From Burkholderiales bacterium (GTDB taxonomy: Bacteria > Pseudomonadota > Gammaproteobacteria > Burkholderiales > Burkholderiaceae_C): a stretch of DNA of 5,007 nt. The position numbers and the translations under genes are program-made. The number at the start of each line of letters is the position of its first letter. Within the stretch, counting starts at the first letter, position 1. The stretch spans positions 1 through 5,007 of the forward strand of contig CANHOE010000218.1 of the NCBI GenBank assembly GCA_947462175.1, read 5' to 3'. Below, in pieces: positions 1-5,007 of this stretch. The notes beneath the pieces were generated by a model, which searched no databases, had not been told where the DNA came from, and saw only the letters and a program-made list of their open reading frames with translations.

Positions 1-876
1 GGTGTAGAGGTACTGGATGGCCTCGTCGACCCAGCCCTTGAAGTAGCCCGCCATCAGCCCCAGGCCCACCGCCAGCGGCAGCGTGGCGATGGTTGCCAGC
101 GTGCCGATGACGAAGGCAGTGCGGATGCTCTTGAGCGCCTGGTAGAGCACATCGTTGCCGGTGCGGTCGGTGCCAAGCAGGTGGTAGTGGTTCATCAACA
201 GCGCAGCCGGCCCGCCGATCAGGCACAGCACCACGACGACGCTCAGCGCGGCACGCCAGCGGATGTCGCAGTCGTCGTGCCACACGCGCGCGGCGGCCTC
301 GCGCCACGCCCAGCCATGGCGGCGGGCGACACCACGCACGACCCAGGCGCCGAGTAACAGCGCGACCGCGGCACCGATCGCCAGGCCACCGGCCACCCGC
401 TTCGCCATGTCACCGGCCCACTGCGTCGCCGGATCGCTCAGGTGCGCGCCGCCGTGCAGCAGACGCGGCGGCAGTCGGCGGACCTCGCCTTCCACCGTCA
501 GCGATTCGAGCGTGAAGCTCTGGTACGCCAATGGCCTTGAATAGGTCGCCTCGCGAGAATCGATCAGGTCAGCCAGCAGCACATCGAGCAGCGACTGCGT
601 GCGGGTGTCGTAGGCCACCGACGGCGCTGCGGCTTCGTTGCCGGCGGCCGGCAACGCACGGCGGAAGTGCACGCTGTCGAGCAGCGTCAGCAAGAGACAC
701 AGCCCGAGCACGATCGCCGACGCGAAGGCGGCCGCGTCACGGAAAACCAGCGTCCAGCTGGCGCGCAGGTTCGGACTGCGCCAGACGATGCGTGCGTAGA
801 CCAGCAAGGCAATCACCAGCGTCCACATCACCGCATCGGTCCACAGCAGCACGAACTTCGGCAGCATCGTCGTCAT
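1..876 (-). CDS. DppC/OppC-type ABC peptide transporter permease, 5' portion (runs off the window), with N-terminal extension
   Basis: Inner-membrane permease of the dipeptide/oligopeptide/nickel importer family, expected to pair with the permease encoded just upstream. I translated the minus strand from the ATG at 876; the frame stays open for 292 codons to the window edge, so the C-terminus, including the EAA loop, is missing. The family signature is at residues 232-290: HLLGTDRTGNDV, then a helix near 253-271, then AGYFKGWVDE. In ordinary DppC/OppC proteins the GTD motif lies about 70-80 residues from the start; here it is at 235-237. The extra N-terminus holds predicted helices at about 11-31, 49-69 and 161-184, followed by the usual first helix at about 211-231. 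Arg-rich stretches at 29-46 and 180-210 suggest an outside N-terminus and a periplasmic loop of about 90 residues (70-158). The start follows the palindromic repeat and lacks a strong Shine-Dalgarno. Family assignment is firm; substrate is unknown. Confidence 0.9.
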   Translation of the reverse strand, partial: MTTMLPKFVLLWTDAVMWTLVIALLVYARIVWRSPNLRASWTLVFRDAAAFASAIVLGLCLLLTLLDSVHFRRALPAAGNEAAAPSVAYDTRTQSLLDVLLADLIDSREATYSRPLAYQSFTLESLTVEGEVRRLPPRLLHGGAHLSDPATQWAGDMAKRVAGGLAIGAAVALLLGAWVVRGVARRHGWAWREAAARVWHDDCDIRWRAALSVVVVLCLIGGPAALLMNHYHLLGTDRTGNDVLYQALKSIRTAFVIGTLATIATLPLAVGLGLMAGYFKGWVDEAIQYLYT

Positions 877-877
877 G

Positions 878-955
878 TCAGTGCCGCCCGGCCGCCCGAA
901 GGAACTGACGCGCCCCCTCGGGGGGCAGCGAATGCAATGAGCGTGGGGGCACCAT
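878..955 (-). other. 25-codon open frame inside the repeat, bridging the two permease genes
   Basis: An ATG at 955-953 shares its A with the permease stop codon (TGATG). It opens a frame of 25 codons ending in TGA at 880-878, one base before the ATG of the next permease (TGACATG). The predicted peptide begins MVPPRSLHSL and is low-complexity, Arg/Pro-rich repeat translation, so it is probably not a functional protein. It might pass terminating ribosomes across the repeat to the next gene. It has no Shine-Dalgarno of its own that I can see. The geometry is visible; the relay role is inference. Confidence 0.3.
881..952. repeat. GC-rich palindromic intergenic repeat between the permease genes
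   Basis: This 72-base element fills almost all of the gap between the two permease genes. Its ends are inverted copies (GTGCC at 881-885 and GGCAC at 948-952, with 7 of the outer 8 positions able to pair). Its core is a perfect 6-bp hairpin, GCCCCC-TCG-GGGGGC, at 912-926. On the minus strand it reads CATTGCATTCGCT, then the hairpin, then CCTTCGGGCGGCCGGGCGG. It resembles the abundant GC-rich intergenic palindromes I recall from Burkholderiales genomes; this is from memory and not checked. No T-run follows the hairpin in the direction of transcription, so it is not a standard intrinsic terminator. It could form a strong mRNA structure that lowers or separates expression of the downstream permease. 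Confidence 0.7.
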
Positions 956-1938
956 CATGTCAAGCGCACCCGCGGGTCGATCCAGGTGTAGGCGATGTCG
1001 ATCACGATGTAGCTCAGCACGTAGAGCAGAGAACCGAGGAACACCATCGTGCGCACGACCGCAAAGTCCTGGTTGCTGATCGCGTCGATCACATAGGCAC
1101 CCAACCCGGGCAATCCGAAGAAGCTCTCGAACACCAGGCTGCCGAGGAACACATACGGCAGGTAGCCACCGGCGCTGGTAACGATCGGGATCAGCGCATT
1201 GCGCAGCACATGGGCGCTCAGCACACGCGGCTCGCTCAGGCCTTTCGCACGCGCGGTGCGCACGTAGTCTTTGCCTGTTTCCTCCAGGAACATGGCCCGG
1301 TACAGGCGCGCCTCGCCACCGAGCCGAGCGAACAGTGAGAGGGCAATCGGCAGCAGCAGGAACTTGACCGCATCGAGCCCGGGCGCATAGCCCGAGATCG
1401 GCGCCAGCCGCAGCATGCGCGAGAAGAAGAACTGCCCGACGATGATGTAGAACAGGCTGGAGATCGACAGCATCACCACGCACAACACCACGCCCCAGGC
1501 GTCGAACCGAGTCTGCCGGAACATTACCAGCAGCAGCGCGAATGCGGTGCTCGCGATCACCTGCAGGATGAACAAGGGCAACGCCAGCTGCAGGCTGACC
1601 GCCATCCGCGAACTCACCTGGTGGCCGATGTCGCCCGCGCTCTCGGCATCGGCGCGGCCGAACTGCAGCGTGAACAAGGAAACCGATCGCTCCCAGAAGA
1701 TCGTCTCGGTGTAGCGCTCGCTGCCCTGCCGCGCCGGGTTCGCATACAGCGGCTTGTCATAGCCGCGCTCGACCTTCCACTTGTCGATCTGCTCGGCCGT
1801 CACGCGCTTGCCGCCGATGTTCAGGCGCGCCATGTCGTCGGGCGTGTTGACGGTGAAGAACAGGAAAAAGGTCGCCAGGTTCACGCCGATGAGGATCAGC
1901 ACGCCGTATCCGATGCGGCGGACGATGGCGCTCAGCAT
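955..1938 (-). CDS. DppB/OppB-type ABC peptide transporter permease
   Basis: Inner-membrane permease of 327 residues, a usual length for DppB/OppB. The N-terminus (MLSAIVRRIGYGVLILIGVN) gives a first helix at about 9-29, followed by a periplasmic loop to about 112 that contains the family FGR element (93-95). Further helices lie at about 115-140, 147-172, 190-206, 249-271 and 295-318. The cytoplasmic EAA loop that contacts the ATPase is at about 219-250 (DYVRTARAKGLSEPRV, then LRNAL). The C-terminus has the conserved FFGLPGLG (273-280) and ends DPRVRLT, typical of the family. The start at 1938 is chosen because a GGAG site lies six bases upstream and the protein then begins at the first helix. 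An in-frame ATG at 1995 would add 19 residues overlapping the preceding gene and has less support. The gene lies 31 bases after the solute-binding protein stop, in the same operon. Confidence 0.93.
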   Translation of the reverse strand: MLSAIVRRIGYGVLILIGVNLATFFLFFTVNTPDDMARLNIGGKRVTAEQIDKWKVERGYDKPLYANPARQGSERYTETIFWERSVSLFTLQFGRADAESAGDIGHQVSSRMAVSLQLALPLFILQVIASTAFALLLVMFRQTRFDAWGVVLCVVMLSISSLFYIIVGQFFFSRMLRLAPISGYAPGLDAVKFLLLPIALSLFARLGGEARLYRAMFLEETGKDYVRTARAKGLSEPRVLSAHVLRNALIPIVTSAGGYLPYVFLGSLVFESFFGLPGLGAYVIDAISNQDFAVVRTMVFLGSLLYVLSYIVIDIAYTWIDPRVRLT

Positions 1939-1944
1939 CGCCAG

Positions 1945-1948
1945 CTCC
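1945..1948 (-). promoter_or_regulatory. Ribosome binding site for the DppB-type permease
   Basis: The minus strand reads CCGGAGCTGGCGATG, placing GGAG six bases before the ATG at 1938. This site decides the start in favour of 1938 over the in-frame ATG at 1995. Confidence 0.7.
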
Positions 1949-1969
1949 GGTGCAGCGGCATGCTCGATC

Positions 1970-4177
1970 TCACGACAGCACCACGCCCCGTGCATCGAGC
2001 CGCTCGCGCCGTCGGAAGCTGCGCAGCGCCAGCCAGACGATCGCGATCAGGCCCGCTGCGCCCAGCCCCATCGGCCACCACACCGGCCGGTTCCACTCGG
2101 CCTGACGGCGCACCCTCTCAGCCGCGTCGATGCGGATGTAGCGCGCCATGTCGCGCACCAGCACGGCCGGTTTGACGTTGTGCACCCAGGCCTGAAACGC
2201 ACCCGAGGAATACGGGAAATAGCCGAAGGACCACGGTGCGTCCTGCTGCACGATGGCGGTCATCCGGTCGATCAGTGCCTGCTTTTCGGGGCCATCGTCG
2301 ACGCCCTTGAGCTGTGCGAACAGCGCGTCGTACTCGGTGTTCGCGTAGTTCGCGGTGTTCTCGCCGTCGGAGGTGGATTTCGCGTTCGGGCCATATAGCA
2401 GGAACAGGAAGTTCTCGGCGTCGGGGTAGTCGGCCAGCCAGCCCGACCAGAAGATCTGGTGCTTGCCCTTGCGCACCTTGTCCTGGAACTGGTTGTTGTC
2501 GGTGGCGCGGATTTCGAGCTGCACATCGATCTTCGCGAACTGCTTGACCATCCAGTCGAGTTGCGACTTCACCTCGGGCGTGGGCTGGTTGTAGAAGTCG
2601 TAGTTCAAGACCAGTGGGCGGCCGGTCACGGCGTCACGACCACCGGGATAACCGGCCTCGGCCAGCAGCTTCTTCGCGTCCTCGATCGGGCGCCGCACCA
2701 CCTTGCCACCGACGAGATGGTGCGTCACGGTGTTGATGCCCTGCGGCTGGTCGTGGCGAGAACCGAAGATGCCATCGGGCAGCGGACCCATCGCGGTTTC
2801 GCCTGCGCTCTTCGGGAAGATGCGGCTGTACTCTTCCCAGTCGATCGCGATCGAAATCGCCTGGCGCAGTTGGCGATTCTTCGCCTGCCGCGCCGGCGTG
2901 TCGCCCTGCCCGATCACCGGGTCGAGCATGTTGAAGCCGAGGTACCACGAGGTCACGTCGGCGAACTTCGGCAGCTGAAAACCGCGCGCGGTGTAGTCGC
3001 GGCGCACGTCTTCCGAGTCGTCCATCTCGACCAGGAACTCCAGCCCGTCGTCGGTGCGCTCGATGCGCGGGATGTCGTAATAGCCTTGGCGGAACTTCGC
3101 GCGCAGCGGCACGCTTTCTTTCTCGATCACCGAGACGATCATGTCGACGAATGGCGTGGGTTTACCGCAATCGGCGAGCATGCCGTTGGTCTTGTCGGCC
3201 TCGACGCCTTCGCAGGGATAGGGCTCACCGCGGTAGCTCGGGTTGCGCTTCATCACGTGCCGCGTGTCCTGCACCGACTCGACCATCATGTACGGCCCGG
3301 TGCCCACGGGCCAGGTGTCGAGCGACAGACCATTGGCGGCCATACCGGACTGGGCATAGAAGGCATCGGCCTCCCAGGGCACCGGTGCCATGAAGGTCAG
3401 CGACATCCAGTAGCTCCATTGCGGGTACTTGCCCTTGATGCGGATACGCAGCAGGTGCTTCTCGGGTGCGGTCGCGCCGATCAGCGGCCACTTCCGGAAG
3501 TCGAGAAACGGCTTGTCGCGCGCAGCTGGATCGAGCCCCTCACGCAACTTGGCATCCTCGTCCTTGATCAGCGAACCGTAGTCCTTCAGACCCAGCACGT
3601 ATTCCGAGAAGATGCCGTAGATCGGCGTCGTGATGCGCGTCGTCGCCTGGCGCTTGAGCGCATAGACGTAGTCCTCGGCCACCAGTTCGCGTGTGCCCTG
3701 GTGTTCGAACTGCCAGGGTGAGCGACGATCGGCGAGCTCGCCAGGCTTGAGCGCGTGGTACCGGTAATGCCCTTGCGCATCGGTCGCGAAGGCGGGGTGC
3801 GGCTGGTACTGGATGCCGGGCTTGATGTGCACGTCGTAGACGCTTTCGACGATCTCGGCGGCTGGCGCATCGGGGGGCAGCGGCTGCCCGTTCTTGTCGA
3901 GGTATTTGGGCTGGGCCACCTCGACCGCCGTCTTGCCCACCAGCACAAAAGGCCGCTTCAGGTAGTGGTAGCCGTAGGGCGGCTCGTAGATCTGGTAGGT
4001 GTACGGCGTCTCGTTGCTCCAGTAAGACGCCGTGGGATCGAGGTGGCGCGGCGAGCTGCCGGACACCGCCGTGTACAACGTGTTGGAAGCCGCCGCGCCG
4101 TCGGGCAACGGGTTGTTGTTGCAACCCGTCAAAAGACTCGCCAGCGCGACCAGGCCTGCGCCGACGAGCCCGCGCAT
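1970..4177 (-). CDS. Family 5 (peptide-type) solute-binding lipoprotein with C-terminal membrane helix
   Basis: Substrate-capture component of the peptide ABC importer, 735 residues, acting outside the cytoplasmic membrane. The start is the ATG at 4177, which overlaps the preceding stop and is immediately followed by a lipoprotein signal: RGLVGAGLVALASLLTGC, with lipobox LLTGC at 15-19 and Cys19 as the predicted lipidated residue. The family 5 fold is recognisable throughout: Tyr-rich N-terminal segment (52-72), EDYVYALKRQ (168-177), YPQWSYWMS (251-259), WPVGTGPYMMVE (289-300), MKRNPSYRGEPYP (309-321), LRQAISIAID (437-446), DAKKLLAEAGYPGG (500-513) and the C-terminal lobe to about 685. It is about 190 residues longer than E. 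coli DppA or OppA. Residues 701-718 form a hydrophobic helix followed by RSFRRRER, a likely inner-membrane anchor with a cytoplasmic tail. The reading frame stays open upstream of 4177, but that part is only the shadow of the overlapping carboxypeptidase gene. Peptide-type binding is inferred; the exact ligand is unknown. Confidence 0.93.
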   Translation of the reverse strand: MRGLVGAGLVALASLLTGCNNNPLPDGAAASNTLYTAVSGSSPRHLDPTASYWSNETPYTYQIYEPPYGYHYLKRPFVLVGKTAVEVAQPKYLDKNGQPLPPDAPAAEIVESVYDVHIKPGIQYQPHPAFATDAQGHYRYHALKPGELADRRSPWQFEHQGTRELVAEDYVYALKRQATTRITTPIYGIFSEYVLGLKDYGSLIKDEDAKLREGLDPAARDKPFLDFRKWPLIGATAPEKHLLRIRIKGKYPQWSYWMSLTFMAPVPWEADAFYAQSGMAANGLSLDTWPVGTGPYMMVESVQDTRHVMKRNPSYRGEPYPCEGVEADKTNGMLADCGKPTPFVDMIVSVIEKESVPLRAKFRQGYYDIPRIERTDDGLEFLVEMDDSEDVRRDYTARGFQLPKFADVTSWYLGFNMLDPVIGQGDTPARQAKNRQLRQAISIAIDWEEYSRIFPKSAGETAMGPLPDGIFGSRHDQPQGINTVTHHLVGGKVVRRPIEDAKKLLAEAGYPGGRDAVTGRPLVLNYDFYNQPTPEVKSQLDWMVKQFAKIDVQLEIRATDNNQFQDKVRKGKHQIFWSGWLADYPDAENFLFLLYGPNAKSTSDGENTANYANTEYDALFAQLKGVDDGPEKQALIDRMTAIVQQDAPWSFGYFPYSSGAFQAWVHNVKPAVLVRDMARYIRIDAAERVRRQAEWNRPVWWPMGLGAAGLIAIVWLALRSFRRRERLDARGVVLS
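2024..2077 (-). other. C-terminal transmembrane segment of the solute-binding protein
   Basis: Residues 701-718 of the solute-binding protein (WPMGLGAAGLIAIVWLAL) are uninterrupted by charge and are followed by RSFRRRERLDAR. By the positive-inside rule this is a membrane-spanning helix with its C-terminus in the cytoplasm. Classical DppA and OppA lack such a segment. Confidence 0.8.
4121..4177 (-). other. Lipoprotein signal peptide of the solute-binding protein
   Basis: Residues 1-19 are a short signal peptide with one Arg, a hydrophobic core and the lipobox LLTGC, predicted to be cleaved before Cys19 by signal peptidase II. The residue after the Cys is Asn, not Asp, so the E. coli Lol avoidance signal for inner-membrane retention is absent. 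Confidence 0.85.
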
Positions 4178-4179
4178 CA
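4175..4179 (-). promoter_or_regulatory. TGATG stop/start overlap coupling the carboxypeptidase and solute-binding protein genes
   Basis: The carboxypeptidase stop (TGA, 4179-4177) shares its A with the ATG (4177-4175) of the solute-binding protein. No good Shine-Dalgarno precedes that ATG (upstream minus-strand bases are GTCCTGGTCGCCTGG), so translation of the binding protein probably depends on ribosomes terminating on the carboxypeptidase gene. Confidence 0.8.
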
Positions 4180-5007
4180 CCAGGCGACCAGGACGTCGCG
4201 CCCCTGCACGACCAGCCGGACCTTGGCACCGACCGGCATCGTCACCTTGGTGGGCACATGACCGAACGGCAGGCCGGTCAGGATCGGCGTCGTGGTCAGG
4301 CTGCGCACCTGTGCGATGGCGGTTTTCAGCCGGTAGCCGCGGTCCAGCGGCGAACGGCGGTAGCCACTGAAGTCGCCGAGCAGAACAGCTTTCTGGGCGT
4401 CGAGGACTCCCGCCTGATGCAGTTGCAGCAGGCTGCGTTCGACTCGGTACGGGTGCTCGTTGACGTCTTCCAGGAACAGGATGCCACCGCGCGTCGTCGC
4501 CGCCTTCGGCCAGTGCGCGGTGCCCAGCAGCGAGGCGACCATGCACAGGTTGCCACCCCACAAGGTGCCACGCACGGCCAGGCCGTCAAAGCCCGCTTCG
4601 GTGCGGAAGCCCACGGCTTCCAGCGCGCCGCTCATCGCTTCGACGAAGCAGGGCTCGGTGATGTCGTCGACCGCCTCGCCGCCGAAGTCACCGCACCCCA
4701 TCGGCCCGGCCCAGGTCAGGCCCACCACGCCACGCGCGGGGTGGTCCATGTGGTCGCCGCGACGGTGGCTGTCGTCGTGATCGTGGCTGTGCGCGTGGCA
4801 GGTGTCAGCGCCCTTGCCTGCACCCTTCCGATGCGCGAGCAAACCGAGTTGGAATGCGGTGAAGTCGCTGTGTCCGACCCAGCGCGTGCCGCATTCGATG
4901 CTGCGGTGGATCAGCGGCCAGTCGATGCGGTCGAGCAGCCGGGTCAGGCCGTAGCCACCGCGCGTGGCCATGGCGATGTCGGGCGCGCGCTCGGCGACGC
5001 GGTGCAA
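4177..5007 (-). CDS. LD-carboxypeptidase, peptidase family S66 (LdcA/MccF type), 3' portion
   Basis: Cytoplasmic serine peptidase family that removes the terminal D-Ala from murein tetrapeptides during cell-wall recycling; MccF relatives cleave microcin C-type toxins. The 5' end lies beyond the window, so roughly the first 70-80 residues are missing and no start can be given; the edge codon is TTG inside the gene. The 276 visible residues carry the family landmarks: ATRGGYGLTRLLDRIDW (14-30), nucleophile motif GHSDFT with Ser47, LWGGNLCMVASLLGT (149-163), catalytic Glu180 in ILFLEDV, and catalytic His250 in LPFGHVPTKVTMPVG. The Ser-Glu-His triad is therefore complete and the enzyme is probably active. 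Between the nucleophile segment and TWAGPM (98-103) there are about 40 residues, including a His/Asp-rich run at 70-89, where family members usually have around ten. The gene overlaps the solute-binding protein gene by one base. LdcA-type is more likely than MccF-type given the GGYG and GHSD wording, but substrate is not proven. Confidence 0.92.
   Translation of the reverse strand: MHRVAERAPDIAMATRGGYGLTRLLDRIDWPLIHRSIECGTRWVGHSDFTAFQLGLLAHRKGAGKGADTCHAHSHDHDDSHRRGDHMDHPARGVVGLTWAGPMGCGDFGGEAVDDITEPCFVEAMSGALEAVGFRTEAGFDGLAVRGTLWGGNLCMVASLLGTAHWPKAATTRGGILFLEDVNEHPYRVERSLLQLHQAGVLDAQKAVLLGDFSGYRRSPLDRGYRLKTAIAQVRSLTTTPILTGLPFGHVPTKVTMPVGAKVRLVVQGRDVLVAW
4741..4800 (-). other. His/Asp-rich insertion within the LD-carboxypeptidase
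   Basis: Visible residues 70-89 of the carboxypeptidase read CHAHSHDHDDSHRRGDHMDH: seven His, five Asp and one Cys in 20 residues. It lies about 23 residues after the nucleophile Ser47 and before the conserved TWAGPM strand, so it is probably a surface loop near the active-site face. The composition is like known metal-binding His-rich loops; metal binding is inference. Confidence 0.75.

Noticed and set aside
263..544. Plus-strand frame of 93 codons near the left end
   Set aside because: It is antisense to the N-terminal extension of the DppC-type permease, which is continuous with the conserved GTD motif; no independent support.
912..926. Intrinsic transcription terminator at the GCCCCC/GGGGGC hairpin
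   Set aside because: The minus-strand sequence after the hairpin is GCGTCAGTTCC with no T-run, and the hairpin sits inside an operon between two partner permease genes.
667..1338. Plus-strand frame of 223 codons covering the gap between the permeases
   Set aside because: It runs antisense through two recognised permease genes and the repeat, with a translation rich in Gln, His and Arg and no recognisable domain.
881..1483. Minus-strand frame of about 200 codons across the end of the DppB-type permease and the repeat
   Set aside because: It is an alternate frame of the permease with Arg/Ala/His-rich low-complexity translation. Only its last 25 codons, inside the repeat, merit a note.
1939..1995. 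Longer start for the DppB-type permease at the ATG at 1995
   Set aside because: It would overlap the end of the solute-binding protein and add a non-hydrophobic 19-residue leader, while the ATG at 1938 has GGAG six bases upstream and begins at the first membrane helix.
2459..3721. Plus-strand open frame of 420 codons antisense to the solute-binding protein
   Set aside because: It lies wholly opposite a well-recognised family 5 binding protein. Long antisense frames are expected in GC-rich genes, and its translation shows no domain I recognise.
4178..4561. Upstream in-frame extension of the solute-binding protein to an ATG at 4561
   Set aside because: This stretch codes for the conserved C-terminal part of the LD-carboxypeptidase in another frame. 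The ATG at 4177 starts directly with a lipoprotein signal peptide, so the extension is a shadow.

Overview
The window is GC-rich by eye, with G/C-heavy third codon positions. It reads as one minus-strand operon from a proteobacterium. The style of the proteins and a GCCCCC-TCG-GGGGGC palindromic intergenic repeat suggest Betaproteobacteria, order Burkholderiales (the Leptothrix/Rubrivivax/Methylibium area). That placement is from memory of similar sequences; no search was run. All four supported genes are on the minus strand, so transcription runs from position 5007 toward position 1. Both window edges cut a gene.

In transcription order: (1) 5007-4177, the C-terminal 276 residues of an LD-carboxypeptidase of peptidase family S66 (LdcA/MccF type), carrying a His/Asp-rich insertion; (2) 4177-1970, a 735-residue family 5 (peptide-type) solute-binding lipoprotein that also has a C-terminal membrane helix; (3) 1938-955, a DppB/OppB-type permease of 327 residues; (4) 876-1, the first 292 residues of a DppC/OppC-type permease with an N-terminal extension of roughly 160-200 residues containing three extra predicted helices. 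The first two genes overlap as TGATG, a 31-base gap with a GGAG ribosome binding site separates genes 2 and 3, and genes 3 and 4 are separated by 78 bases filled with the palindromic repeat. The ATPase genes needed to complete the importer are not in the window and would be expected beyond position 1.

Functionally, the set looks like a peptide importer coupled to a cytoplasmic enzyme that trims D-Ala from murein tetrapeptides, or, in MccF-like relatives, inactivates imported peptide-nucleotide toxins. The simplest reading is murein-peptide or oligopeptide uptake with intracellular processing. The substrate cannot be fixed from sequence. The oddities are architectural: a doubly anchored solute-binding protein, a permease with extra helices, a His-rich loop next to the carboxypeptidase nucleophile motif, and a repeat that carries a 25-codon frame joining two permease genes. 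No RNA gene, CRISPR array, insertion sequence, promoter or intrinsic terminator was seen. There is no gene-free stretch over 300 bases.
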